A stretch of DNA of 46,988 bases from a bacterium (GTDB lineage Bacteria > Actinomycetota > Acidimicrobiia > Spongiisociales > JAENVV01), in NCBI GenBank assembly GCA_024641305.1, contig JAHEDI010000026.1, positions 1 to 46,988 of the forward strand, in the 5' to 3' direction. Of this stretch, positions 21,130 through 29,181 are shown in pieces. The notes under the pieces were generated by a model, which was not told where the DNA came from, did not search any database, and saw only the letters and a program-made list of their open reading frames with translations. Both the position numbers and the translations under genes were made by a program. Numbering within the stretch: the first letter of the stretch is position 1; each line of letters opens with the position of its first letter.

Positions 21130-21708
21130 TCAGGCGTCTGTGGGCCCGAACGCCCAGTTGACCCGGTCAGCCCACTCCGAGGCTCCAACCATGATCACGT
21201 CAATGACCGGGTCCTTTACGTCGTAGTAGGACTCGATGTCTGTGGGGAATTTGTCGGATAGGACTGCTTTGATGTGCCCATAGGCAGCAGCCGCTTCGGG
21301 GTAGGTGCGGAGGTAGTCACGAAATAACAATGCGTACCGTTGGTTGAAAGATCCCTTGCGTCGAATGTGCACGTTGGTTGGCCGTTGGGTGGCGGGCGGT
21401 TTCACCATTCGCTTTTCCAATTCTGCGACAGGAATGGTCCGACCGGGTGGCTCATGATCTCTGACCAGGTGCGGTTGGTTGGTATAGGCGAGGTTCTCGA
21501 ATCGGGCGGCCATACGGTCATCGTCGAAGTCGTCGACTGTGATCTGAATGTCGATGATATCTTTGGCAGACAAGCCTGGGACACTCGTCGATCCGATGTG
21601 GTCGATGCGTATGGCCCAATCCCCGAGGTGGTTGCGAAGTTCCTGCCCGATCAGGGCAAAGTCGTCGGGCCACTCGGGCCGATAGGGAACGATTTCGATG
21701 CGGGTCAC
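21130..21708 (-). CDS. GrpB/UPF0157-family nucleotidyltransferase-like protein
   Basis: About 192 residues with the GrpB pattern: IEIVPYRPEWPDDFALIGQELR, IDHIGSTSVPGLSAKDIIDIQITVDD (the HxGSTxVPGxxAKxxID motif that contains the acidic residues of the polymerase-beta-like fold), NVHIRRKGS, LLFRDYLRTYPEAAAAY and a terminal YYDVKDPVIDVIM. The biochemical function of the family is unsettled. The GTG start at 21708 overlaps the stop of the DUF6159-like gene (TAGTG), so the long upstream frame to 22353 is a shadow of that gene. Confidence 0.85.
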   Translation of the reverse strand: MTRIEIVPYRPEWPDDFALIGQELRNHLGDWAIRIDHIGSTSVPGLSAKDIIDIQITVDDFDDDRMAARFENLAYTNQPHLVRDHEPPGRTIPVAELEKRMVKPPATQRPTNVHIRRKGSFNQRYALLFRDYLRTYPEAAAAYGHIKAVLSDKFPTDIESYYDVKDPVIDVIMVGASEWADRVNWAFGPTDA

Positions 21709-22520
21709 TACTTTCGACGCTTGGGTCGGAAAGCACCTGGGAGGTCGGCAGTGAGAAACGCGTCCGGGACGGTCCCCGACGCGGCGTACATGTAGAGGGC
21801 GGTTTGGAAGATTCCTGAGAGCGTCGAAATCACGACCGTTACCGCGACGATTCCGATCAAGGCGATCACGATGCCGGCAATGGCCAGGCCGGCAATTTGG
21901 CTGACGATGGCCAGGAAGGCAATCAACATGAACGGCAGGATGGCCAGGAGCCCGATGATCCCGAAACCGACATTGGCTGCCATGTTTTCGCCCCAGGTTT
22001 GCTTGAACAGGCTGGCGGACCGCTTGATCGATTCGACCACCCCGGTGCCCTCGATGACATAGACCGGAATGACCAGGAAGGTCACGAGCGTCCAGGCAAG
22101 TCCGGCAATCGATGACACGATTGATCCGATGATTCCGGCCCGCTCTTCGATGGCCTTGAGAATGGCCGAAACGGTCGCGCTGATGGCCGCCCAGCCGATG
22201 ATGGCCGGAAGGTGCGATCGGGCCGCCGAAAGCGCCGACCCGACGGTGGGATCTCCCCCAGAGAGGCGCTCGTGGGCTGCGCTGACGAGGGCGGTGTTGA
22301 AAAAAATGACGACGAAGCTCGTCGTGAAGTAGAACGCCGCGGCGGCGACCCATGCCAGGGGACCCTCCCCCGATGTAAGGGCAACCGGCAGGACGAACGT
22401 GGCACCCATCACCGTGGCAGCCAGGCCAGACAGAACGGGGAGCCAGACGAGTTCGCGGTCGGCGAGCAATACCTGCCAGGACGCCTTGGCGAGTGCGATG
22501 GTGTTGCGAATTCTGCCCAT
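21708..22520 (-). CDS. multi-pass membrane protein, DUF6159-like
   Basis: 270 residues. MGRIRNTIALAKASWQVLLADRELVWLPVLSGLA at the start, and FLVIPVYVIEGTGVVESIKRSASLFKQTWGENM in the middle, match what I remember of the DUF6159 family. About six membrane helices are visible, and the C-terminal tail is short and basic (PKRRK). Function is unknown. GAGGAGA precedes the ATG. A TAGGGT box about 60 bases upstream on the same strand could be its -10. The gene overlaps the GrpB-like gene downstream by one base. Confidence 0.72.
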   Translation of the reverse strand: MGRIRNTIALAKASWQVLLADRELVWLPVLSGLAATVMGATFVLPVALTSGEGPLAWVAAAAFYFTTSFVVIFFNTALVSAAHERLSGGDPTVGSALSAARSHLPAIIGWAAISATVSAILKAIEERAGIIGSIVSSIAGLAWTLVTFLVIPVYVIEGTGVVESIKRSASLFKQTWGENMAANVGFGIIGLLAILPFMLIAFLAIVSQIAGLAIAGIVIALIGIVAVTVVISTLSGIFQTALYMYAASGTVPDAFLTADLPGAFRPKRRK

Positions 22521-22615
22521 GACTTCTCCTCGTCCGTCCGGTTGAGCAAATAGCTCCGACCGCCTTACCCTAAGTGAATTAGGGGGTTTTGTGGTGGATT
22601 GGAACGGGTTGGCGG

Positions 22616-22621
22616 TAGCGT
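22616..22621 (+). promoter_or_regulatory. -10 element of a leaderless promoter for the M15 peptidase gene
   Basis: TAGCGT, six bases (ATCCCG), then GTG 22628. Confidence 0.5.
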
Positions 22622-22627
22622 ATCCCG

Positions 22628-23521
22628 GTGCGTTTCATTTCGGTTCTGTTGGTTGTCGTGGCCTGTTCCGGGCCGACGATCGGCGTCTCGTCAGGCTCGA
22701 CACCATCTCCGATTCCTACTCCAACTCCAACTGAGGGCAGTATCGTCCCGAACGTCACCGGGTCCACCGCCCCGACGACGTTGGTGATGACGACGACCAC
22801 AACTCTGCTCCTGGACGCCTACGGTCGGCCGGTTTGGTTGGGGACCATCAAACTTCCTCTCCAGGAAGGAGGCTTTGGTGAAGTTCAACCCACGCCATCC
22901 GAGCTTATTGGGCGGGCCTTCGGGACGGTCGACATCCTCGCCCCCCCTGAGTCGGCAACGTTCGCCTCGACGGTCGGGTCGATCCCCGATGACGTCCTGG
23001 CCCGATCGACCTGGACGGCCGAGTGTCCAGTAGCTGTGGACGATCTGGCCTACGTCACGGTCTCACATCTAGGCTTTGATGGGCTTGCCCACACTGGTGA
23101 ATTGATCGTGAACCGGGCGGTCGCCGAGGATATTGTGTCGGTATTCGCTGCTTTGTATGAAGCGCGGTACCCGATCGAAGAGATGCGGGTCGTAGCGGCA
23201 CCCGAGCTGGATCTGCCGCCAACGGGTGATGGGAACAACACCACCTCGTTTGTGTGCCGGGCGGCCACCGGAGGGACCAGTTGGTCCCAGCATGCGTATG
23301 GTCTAGCCATCGACATAAACCCTTTTCAAAACCCGTATGTGAAGGGTGACCTTGTTCTGCCTGAGCTGGCCTCGTATTACACCGACCGCGAGCTCGCCGA
23401 ACCTGGCATCATCACCGGCGGGGGAGTCGTCGATACCGCTTTTGCCTTGATCGGATGGGGCTGGGGCGGAAACTGGAGCTCCCTCAAGGACTGGATGCAT
23501 TTCAGTCAGAACGGAAGCTAG
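22628..23521 (+). CDS. M15-family (VanY-like) D,D-carboxypeptidase-type lipoprotein
   Basis: 297 residues. A short hydrophobic start ends in VVVAC (Cys13), a plausible lipobox. A threonine/proline-rich low-complexity linker follows (residues 20-65). The C-terminal M15 domain carries the zinc ligands in SWSQHAYGLAIDINPFQNP (His and Asp) and the last His in DWMHFSQNG. It probably trims peptidoglycan peptides outside the cell membrane. The GTG start is supported by the TAGCGT-N6 spacing. It converges on the patatin gene; a short GGTCC/GGACC stem (23525-23540) in the gap is a weak terminator candidate. Confidence 0.82.
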   Translation: MRFISVLLVVVACSGPTIGVSSGSTPSPIPTPTPTEGSIVPNVTGSTAPTTLVMTTTTTLLLDAYGRPVWLGTIKLPLQEGGFGEVQPTPSELIGRAFGTVDILAPPESATFASTVGSIPDDVLARSTWTAECPVAVDDLAYVTVSHLGFDGLAHTGELIVNRAVAEDIVSVFAALYEARYPIEEMRVVAAPELDLPPTGDGNNTTSFVCRAATGGTSWSQHAYGLAIDINPFQNPYVKGDLVLPELASYYTDRELAEPGIITGGGVVDTAFALIGWGWGGNWSSLKDWMHFSQNGS

Positions 23522-23602
23522 GAGGTCCGTTCGGGGACCGCGGATATTCGATGTCGAAAATCGAGAACGTCGACCCAACGAAATAGGCCCGAGCGATGGC
23601 GT

Positions 23603-24562
23603 CTAAGCGACCCTGCCGGCGGTCAGATGGCGATGCAGCTTGTCCCACACGCTCGAATGGGCCAACTTGGTATTCATCGAGGTGAGTGTCTGAATGAAGC
23701 TGGGAACCGCCAATTCTGGCTTCATCGGATTTGGACGCATCTTGGCCAATACGTTGGGTTCCGGGCGCAGCACGACGATGTCGGTGTCGGGCCATTCCTC
23801 ACGGATGGCGCTCAGCTCGTTCTCAAGGGCTGTCTGGCCTACTCGATCGAGCAGCGTCTCCACTGGAGTCGCGCGAAGGCGTTTCTCGGTGGCCGCCATC
23901 GGCGCCAGAATGAGGACCAGATCAAGTGGTGTCGGACTTCCCAGGACCAGGTCTGCGTGGGTTCCTGAGAGAACGCCGCCGTCGACATAGGTTGACCCGT
24001 TCAAGCGGAACGGGGAAAAGATCATGGGAACCGCCGATGAGGCGGCTACCGCCTCGGCCAATGTGACTTCTTCGGCCCCGTCGGAACCGAACACGACCCG
24101 TGTACGACCTTCGAGCTCGTAGGAAGGTATCAGGAGTGGCCGATCAGGCCATCCGTGCGCAGCCTCTTCGACGTGATACTCCATCCACTCGGCGATGGCA
24201 TTTGAGTCATACATGCCAGGCGATCCGAGTATCAGGCGTAGACCCGGGCTTCGCAGCCCTGGCACAAGTCCGTGGCGAACCCATCGGCTGACACCGAACC
24301 CTGATTTGGTTGGGCGGAACAGCTGCTTGGAAATTCGGGCAGCCACGTCACCATGGTTGTCTCCTGGTTTGACGAGGCTCGAAAGCTCCAGACGATTGGA
24401 ACGCACGATTCCGCCGACAAAGGCGCCCGCCGAGGTTCCGACAATCACGTCCGAAGTGTTCGGATTCCAGCCGGTTGCCATCTCGATCGCCATGAGGGCG
24501 GCCATCTCGTATGACGCACCCGTTACACCCCCGCCACCGAGGACCAGTCCTACCCTGCTCAT
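23603..24562 (-). CDS. patatin-like phospholipase
   Basis: 319 residues with the patatin catalytic dyad and oxyanion loop. The glycine-rich LVLGGGGVTGASYEM is near residue 7, the nucleophile Ser is in VIVGTSAGAFVGG (G-x-S-x-G) near residue 44, and the Asp is in YVDGGVLSGTHADL. The expected activity is hydrolysis of acyl esters of lipids. The start at ATG 24562 is followed directly by the glycine-rich strand, and TAACCT sits seven bases upstream. It is divergent from the mshD-like gene. Confidence 0.88.
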   Translation of the reverse strand: MSRVGLVLGGGGVTGASYEMAALMAIEMATGWNPNTSDVIVGTSAGAFVGGIVRSNRLELSSLVKPGDNHGDVAARISKQLFRPTKSGFGVSRWVRHGLVPGLRSPGLRLILGSPGMYDSNAIAEWMEYHVEEAAHGWPDRPLLIPSYELEGRTRVVFGSDGAEEVTLAEAVAASSAVPMIFSPFRLNGSTYVDGGVLSGTHADLVLGSPTPLDLVLILAPMAATEKRLRATPVETLLDRVGQTALENELSAIREEWPDTDIVVLRPEPNVLAKMRPNPMKPELAVPSFIQTLTSMNTKLAHSSVWDKLHRHLTAGRVA

Positions 24563-24569
24563 GTCCGTG

Positions 24570-24575
24570 AGGTTA
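24570..24575 (-). promoter_or_regulatory. -10 element for the patatin gene
   Basis: Minus-strand TAACCT, seven bases (CACGGAC), then ATG 24562. There is no Shine-Dalgarno. Confidence 0.4.
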
Positions 24576-24640
24576 CTACTCGGTGACCCCTGTCTGACTT
24601 CTTGTTGGCTGCGTGGTCATTCGAATTTCGGACCGCTCGG

Positions 24641-24646
24641 TAAAGT
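24641..24646 (+). promoter_or_regulatory. -10 element of a leaderless-type promoter upstream of mshD
   Basis: TAAAGT, six bases (GGACGG), then ATG 24653. The spacing is the same as at the other leaderless genes, but this ATG is out of frame with mshD. Confidence 0.45.
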
Positions 24647-24652
24647 GGACGG

Positions 24653-24676
24653 ATGCTGAAGTGTTGTCGTTGCTAG
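24653..24676 (+). CDS. possible cysteine-rich leader peptide (MLKCCRC)
   Basis: ATG-CTG-AAG-TGT-TGT-CGT-TGC-TAG encodes seven residues, three of them cysteine. It starts at the expected leaderless position after TAAAGT and overlaps the 5' end of the mycothiol-synthase-like frame. Cysteine-rich leaderless short frames that sense cysteine are known in mycobacteria, and MshD acts on a cysteine-containing substrate. The alternative is that one base is missing here and the ATG is the true mshD start (a read such as ML-x-VLSLLVRP). Confidence 0.35.
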   Translation: MLKCCRC

Positions 24677-25575
24677 TTCGTCCGGCCCTATTACCCGATG
24701 ACATGGCTGGTTTGGCGGGGCTATTCCAGCTGTGCTTCGAGTCAGACGAGCATTGGCCGATCGGGGAACACAAATACCTGGCGCTACTCCGGGGCGATGA
24801 CACGGAATCGGTGGCCAAGCTTGTCGAACATGACGGTGAACTCGTCGGATTCAGTCAACTGGTGCCGAGTGCCGAGGGCGTGTGGGCGTTGGAACTGGCG
24901 ACTCATCCACTTCGCCGGTCACTCGGGGTGCTCGATGTATTGGTCGAGCAGGCGATTCGTGACGCCGCGATACGGGGGGCCAACTCGATTCGCATCTGGG
25001 TGTATCAGGCCGGGGTGGCCTCCCATTTGCATCAATTCGGGTTTGTCCAGGAGCGGGAACTCCGCCAGCTGAGGATTGGCCTGCCGCTAGCCACCTACCG
25101 GCAGGATCCTTCCGACGTTGAGATTCGCCCCTTTGAGGTCGGTGGCGATGAGGGCGCCTGGCTTATGCTCAACAACCGGGCTTTTCTCGATCATCCCGAG
25201 AATGGATCGTGGACGCGGGAGGTGCTCGAAGATCGGATCAGCCAGCCGTGGTTTGACGCTGCCGGGTTTCTCGTCGCATGGAGCGGCCAACAGATGATCG
25301 GCTTCTGCTGGACGAAGATGCATGAAGACGCGACGGGGGAGATTTACGTGATTGCGGTCGATCCGGCCATGTCCGGTCGAGGCCTTGGGAGATACCTGGT
25401 TGAGTCCGGGCTCAGGTACCTCTTCGAGACGCGGGATTGTCTGACGGGGTTGCTGTATGTGGATGCCGGCAACGAGCGGGCACTTGACCTCTACGTCGCC
25501 ATGGGTTTCTGGGTAGACCACATCGATCGGTCGTTTGTGGTCGAAACCGGGATTCGAGCGGCCGAGCGCCCCTAG
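24661..25575 (+). CDS. mshD: mycothiol synthase-like tandem GNAT acetyltransferase
   Basis: About 304 residues with two GNAT domains. The C-terminal one is the active type: NRAFLDHPENGSWTREV (an MshD-like substrate segment), GFCWTKMHED, GEIYVIAVDPAMSGRGLGRYLVESGLRYL (the acetyl-CoA loop) and LYVDAGNERALDLYVAMGF. MshD acetylates the cysteine of Cys-GlcN-inositol, the last step of mycothiol formation in the cytosol of Actinobacteria. The start is uncertain: in-frame GTG 24661 or TTG 24670 lie inside the cysteine-rich short frame, and GTG 24613 would lie upstream of the likely transcript start. It overlaps the convergent zinc-ribbon gene by four bases. Confidence 0.78.
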   Translation: MLSLLVRPALLPDDMAGLAGLFQLCFESDEHWPIGEHKYLALLRGDDTESVAKLVEHDGELVGFSQLVPSAEGVWALELATHPLRRSLGVLDVLVEQAIRDAAIRGANSIRIWVYQAGVASHLHQFGFVQERELRQLRIGLPLATYRQDPSDVEIRPFEVGGDEGAWLMLNNRAFLDHPENGSWTREVLEDRISQPWFDAAGFLVAWSGQQMIGFCWTKMHEDATGEIYVIAVDPAMSGRGLGRYLVESGLRYLFETRDCLTGLLYVDAGNERALDLYVAMGFWVDHIDRSFVVETGIRAAERP

Positions 25576-25772
25576 GAGCGCAGGTCCGTCCCGCCGAAGT
25601 TACGGCCACAGGACGGGCAGGCCGCATCCTGGTCGCTCGTTTGAGCGTGGCACCACGGGCAGGGAAGATCTTCGATGGCACCGTCGTTGCGTCCACCGAC
25701 AAAGTCGGCCATCAGGAGGTCACCGGGCGCATCGAAGTCGCGGTTGTCCTTATTGCCAAAAATCCCAAACAC
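25572..25772 (-). CDS. small zinc-ribbon protein
   Basis: 66 residues. The C-terminal half has CPWCHAQ...CPSCGRNF, two C-x2-C knuckles ten residues apart, a standard zinc ribbon. The N-terminus (MFGIFGNKDNRDFDAPGD) is polar and without a known fold. GTG 25772 is chosen because AAAGGA lies about eight bases upstream. The partner or nucleic-acid target is unknown. Its 3' end overlaps mshD tail to tail. Confidence 0.65.
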   Translation of the reverse strand: MFGIFGNKDNRDFDAPGDLLMADFVGGRNDGAIEDLPCPWCHAQTSDQDAACPSCGRNFGGTDLRS

Positions 25773-25840
25773 GCATCAGTCCTTTCGCCGTCTGACGGAA
25801 GGTTAAGCGCATCGGTTTGTTTATTGGTGGATTTCGCCGA

Positions 25841-26674
25841 TCAAAGCGTGGCGAAGGCGGTCAATTGATCGACAGACGGTCGGAGGTGCTCAAGCCGACC
25901 ACTCGATGTTTCCGCTACCCGGATTAGGTAGGAGGCGATGTGATAGACAATCCACGGACGAAGATCCTCGTCGGACAGAGCTGCTCCGTAGCCTTCCGCA
26001 AACGCCGTAGAGGCGCGCGAACCGAGGCTAGCCCCCAACGACCAGTAGGCAAGCGAGAAATCCCACTCGGGTGGAGTAAGGGTCGCCCATGTCCAATCGA
26101 ACAGGGTGACTTCGCTCTCATCGTTGACAAAGAAGTTGGTCGCGGAAGGATTTGTGTGCGAGAAGGTCGGGGCGCTGCACCTGGGTGGTGGAATGGCCAC
26201 GGCGGCTTCGATGGCGTCCGCCCCCATGTTCAGCCGACCTCGAAAACGGCTGAGGCGTTGGAAGGTCGACTGGTAGTCGGCGGCAACCTGGTCGGCCGTC
26301 ATGCCGCCGTGGAGGTTCGTAACGTTGGCGGTGTCCAGTTGATGAATCGATCGGACGATGGCACCACACGACCTGGCCGCTTCGGCATTTTCGGGAAGCG
26401 TTGCCATTGTCCAAGCCCCGGGATCGGCGAACTTGACCCAATGGGTCTCTTCAGTGTCGCCACGCTCGAGGATCACCGGCGTGCCGGGTGTGCCCGCCAG
26501 GACGTTGAATGATCGTTCCTCGCGCCTGGCGTAGCTTTCCTTGTCGTAGATCTTGAGGATGTAGGGGCCGGTGGACGAGTGAACCCGGAACGTATGGGTG
26601 GCATCCCCCGGTGTTCCAAGCTGGTTAACCCGCCCCCCGTCCGCCAAGCCCCTGGCAAGCTGGACTGCGTCCAT
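25841..26674 (-). CDS. aminoglycoside-phosphotransferase-fold protein with altered catalytic residue
   Basis: 277 residues of the APH/choline-kinase fold. The N-lobe has YILKIYDKESYARREERSF (Lys41 and a Glu). The hinge is followed by the catalytic-loop segment FSHTNPSATNFFV at residues 172-183, then LFDWTWA with the metal Asp193, and PPEWDFSLAYW. The usual loop is H-x-D-x4-N; here the Asp is Asn175, so normal phosphotransfer may be lost or weakened. A homoserine- or sugar-kinase-like role is therefore doubtful. The start at ATG 26674 has AAGGAG nine bases upstream; the much longer upstream frame is not coding. It is divergent from thrS. Confidence 0.78.
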   Translation of the reverse strand: MDAVQLARGLADGGRVNQLGTPGDATHTFRVHSSTGPYILKIYDKESYARREERSFNVLAGTPGTPVILERGDTEETHWVKFADPGAWTMATLPENAEAARSCGAIVRSIHQLDTANVTNLHGGMTADQVAADYQSTFQRLSRFRGRLNMGADAIEAAVAIPPPRCSAPTFSHTNPSATNFFVNDESEVTLFDWTWATLTPPEWDFSLAYWSLGASLGSRASTAFAEGYGAALSDEDLRPWIVYHIASYLIRVAETSSGRLEHLRPSVDQLTAFATL

Positions 26675-26722
26675 TATTTGGACTCCTTGGATAATCAACT
26701 TCTCTGCTGCGTTATCGCTTGA

Positions 26723-26728
26723 TAGCCT
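26723..26728 (+). promoter_or_regulatory. possible -10 element for thrS
   Basis: TAGCCT about 30 bases before the GTG of thrS. The implied leader is too short for a T-box or an attenuator. Confidence 0.35.
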
Positions 26729-26758
26729 AGCTCCACCAACAACAAGAACGGTTACAAC

Positions 26759-28696
26759 GTGTCGATACAACTTATCTATCCCGACGGCTCGTCTCATTCG
26801 TTTGAAGACGGCACGACGGGCCTGGATGTGGCCCAATCGATTGGAGCGCGACTCGCTCAAGCCGCAGTTGCAGTTTCGGTCGATGGCGTCGAGTACGACT
26901 TGAGCCGCCCGATACCAAGCGGGAATCTGGCGGTCATCACGGAAGCGACCGAGGCGGGCAGGCATATCATCCGCCATTCGGCCGCGCACATCATGGCCCA
27001 GGCGGTTCTCAGTCTCTTTCCTGAATCGACGTTTGCAATCGGACCAGCCATTGAGAACGGCTTCTACTACGACTTTGAAATCGGACGCGGCTTCACGCCA
27101 GACGATGTCGAGTTAATTGAACGGAAGATGGCAGAGATCGTTGCCGCTGATCAACCATTTGAACGCTTTGAACTCACGGCGGCCGATGCGCTGGAAGTTT
27201 TCAAGGATCATAAGTTCAAGGTGGAGATCGTGAACACGGTTGATGCGAGCGAAGTTGACGGGTCATCCAACGTCATTTCTGCCTACCGCAACGATGCGTT
27301 CGTTGATCTTTGCCGGGGTCCTCACCTGCCGAGCACCGGTCGGTTGACGGCGTTCAAGCTGACCCGGACGGCTGGGGCGTACTGGCGTGGCGATGAAAAC
27401 AACCCTCAGCTGGCCAGGATCTATGGCACTGCCTGGGAGTCGAAGAAGGCGTTGGAAGAGCATCTCCACCGCATGGAAGAAGCCGAGCTTCGAGACCATC
27501 GCAAACTCGGACCGGAACTCGACCTGTTCTCATCGCCTCCCGAACTCGGGTCTGGTTTGGTGCTGTGGCACCCCAAGGGCGGGATGGTTCGCAAGATCAT
27601 GGAAGATCACAGCCGACTCCTTCACGAACGGTTCGGTTTTGATTTCGTGTACTCACCACATCTGGCCAAAGCGGACTTGTGGGAGACGTCCGGTCATCTT
27701 GGCTACTACGCGGAGAACATGTACCCGGGAATCGAGATGGACGGGGGGCAGGAGTACCGGGTGAAGCCGATGAGCTGTCCCATGCATGTACTCATTTATC
27801 GAAGCCGCGGGCACAGCTATCGAGAGTTACCCATCCGTCTGTCTGAAATCGCCGCGGTTTATCGCAACGAGCGCTCCGGTGTCATCCATGGAATGATGCG
27901 GGCGCGGGGGTTCACCCAGGATGACAGCCACACGTTCTGCCGGCGCGATCAGGTGGATGACGAACTGGCCATGCACCTTGAGTTCGTCCTCACGTGGCTG
28001 CGTGATTTCGGCTTCACCGAGTTCGAGGCCGACCTTTCCACCCAGCCTTCCAAATCGGTAGGGGAACAAGAGTTGTGGGCGATTGCCGAGCGATCGCTGG
28101 AGGACGCCCTGAAATTGGCTGACATCCCGTACCGGGTGGCAGAGGGAGATGGGGCGTTCTACGGCCCCAAAATCGACGTGCACATCAAAGATGCCATCGG
28201 GCGGCGGTGGCAGATGTCGACGATTCAGGTTGACTTTGCGTTGCCAGAGAACTTCGACATCGAATACGTCGACGCCGACAACCAGCGGCTTCGACCAGTG
28301 ATGGTCCACTCGGCCAAGGCGGGCTCCATCGAGCGTTTCTTTGGTGTTCTCCTTGAACACTATGCCGGGGCGTTTCCGATGTGGCTTGCACCGGTCCAAG
28401 CCCAGCTCATTCCGGTTGCCGACCGCCACAACGAATATGCCCAGTCGGTCGTTCGCCGATTGGGGTCAGACGGGCTGCGGGCCGAAGCCGACCTGGCCGA
28501 TGCGACCGTCGGCGACAAGATTCGACGTGCCATGAATGCCAAAGTGCCCGCCATCCTGGTCGTCGGAGACGACGACGTTGCCGGGAACACGGTCGGCTTC
28601 AGGCTTCGGGGATCGGACGAGGAGCGCGGGGTCGATATTGAAATGGCCGTCGAGCGCCTTTTGGAATTGGCGTCAATCCCATCAGAGGATGCGTAA
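26759..28696 (+). CDS. thrS: threonyl-tRNA synthetase
   Basis: 645 residues with the full bacterial layout: TGS domain (MSIQLIYPDGSSHSFEDG.., residues 1-60), the editing-type domain (HSAAHIMAQAVLSLFP.., then DRPFERF- and VDLCRGPHLPSTG-like blocks), the class II core (VKPMSCPMHVLIY with the zinc Cys, RNERSGVIHGMMRARGFTQDDSHTFC with the zinc His, FYGPKIDVHIKDAIGRRWQMSTIQVDF) and the anticodon domain at the end. It charges tRNA-Thr. The usual IHRAxxGSIERF motif is HSAKAGSIERF here. It starts with GTG. The stop overlaps the next ATG (TAATG), so the two are coupled. Confidence 0.97.
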   Translation: MSIQLIYPDGSSHSFEDGTTGLDVAQSIGARLAQAAVAVSVDGVEYDLSRPIPSGNLAVITEATEAGRHIIRHSAAHIMAQAVLSLFPESTFAIGPAIENGFYYDFEIGRGFTPDDVELIERKMAEIVAADQPFERFELTAADALEVFKDHKFKVEIVNTVDASEVDGSSNVISAYRNDAFVDLCRGPHLPSTGRLTAFKLTRTAGAYWRGDENNPQLARIYGTAWESKKALEEHLHRMEEAELRDHRKLGPELDLFSSPPELGSGLVLWHPKGGMVRKIMEDHSRLLHERFGFDFVYSPHLAKADLWETSGHLGYYAENMYPGIEMDGGQEYRVKPMSCPMHVLIYRSRGHSYRELPIRLSEIAAVYRNERSGVIHGMMRARGFTQDDSHTFCRRDQVDDELAMHLEFVLTWLRDFGFTEFEADLSTQPSKSVGEQELWAIAERSLEDALKLADIPYRVAEGDGAFYGPKIDVHIKDAIGRRWQMSTIQVDFALPENFDIEYVDADNQRLRPVMVHSAKAGSIERFFGVLLEHYAGAFPMWLAPVQAQLIPVADRHNEYAQSVVRRLGSDGLRAEADLADATVGDKIRRAMNAKVPAILVVGDDDVAGNTVGFRLRGSDEERGVDIEMAVERLLELASIPSEDA

Positions 28697-29181
28697 TGGA
28701 CATTGAAATCCCGAAAGAATTGGCAGATGCCGAGGGTATTCCCGACGATCTCAACGCCAATATCGCCGGTCCGTACCAGTTTGCTTCCCCGGCGCGCCGA
28801 CGCAATGCCGCGTTCATTTTTGCGGCTGGCGCGTTGGCGGCTGCCGTGGGAGCCTTCTCTGGTCTACCGGGCGGGATGTGGATCCTGTCTGGAGGGCTGG
28901 CCATTCTTGCGGTCCATCACTTCAAGTCGTCGCATCCGTTGTTGGTCTCCGATTCCGAGGCGCTAGCGATTGCTGCCCGTCAGGTTGAGGCAGCCGTGGG
29001 GCATACTTCAGCAGCCCTCAGGTTCGAAGGCATCTTTGCCACACCAGTTTGGAACGTGCTCGTCTACGACGCGGCGTCACCACCTACGCAGCGGGCGCTC
29101 GTTCAGATAGACGCTCAGACTGGCGACCTGGTCAGAAAGATCTACGTCGAGGCGCTTTCCGAGCCTTCGATTCCGGGGTAG
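28696..29181 (+). CDS. membrane-anchored protein with a PepSY-like C-terminus, unknown
   Basis: 161 residues. The N-terminal 45 are soluble (MDIEIPKELADAEGIPDDL..). Two closely spaced hydrophobic segments follow (NAAFIFAAGALAAAVGAFSGL and GMWILSGGLAILAVHHF). The C-terminal domain (residues 90-155: SEALAIAARQVEAAVG.., PVWNVLVYDA.., ALVQIDAQTGDLVRKIYVE) has the helix-strand-strand look and 'VDAxTGxV' ending of PepSY-type domains. It is coupled to thrS by TAATG. Its 3' end overlaps the end of the opposite-strand citrate synthase gene by about 40 bases. No function is known. Confidence 0.7.
   Translation: MDIEIPKELADAEGIPDDLNANIAGPYQFASPARRRNAAFIFAAGALAAAVGAFSGLPGGMWILSGGLAILAVHHFKSSHPLLVSDSEALAIAARQVEAAVGHTSAALRFEGIFATPVWNVLVYDAASPPTQRALVQIDAQTGDLVRKIYVEALSEPSIPG

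Noticed and set aside
21709-22353. N-terminal extension of the GrpB-like frame
   Set aside because: The extension is rich in Arg/His/Pro and lies over the membrane-protein gene in another frame. A GTG start overlapping that gene's stop is better.
26675-26758. T-box or attenuator before thrS
   Set aside because: The gap is only 84 bases and the likely leader about 30 bases. No T-box sequence or terminator hairpin is present.
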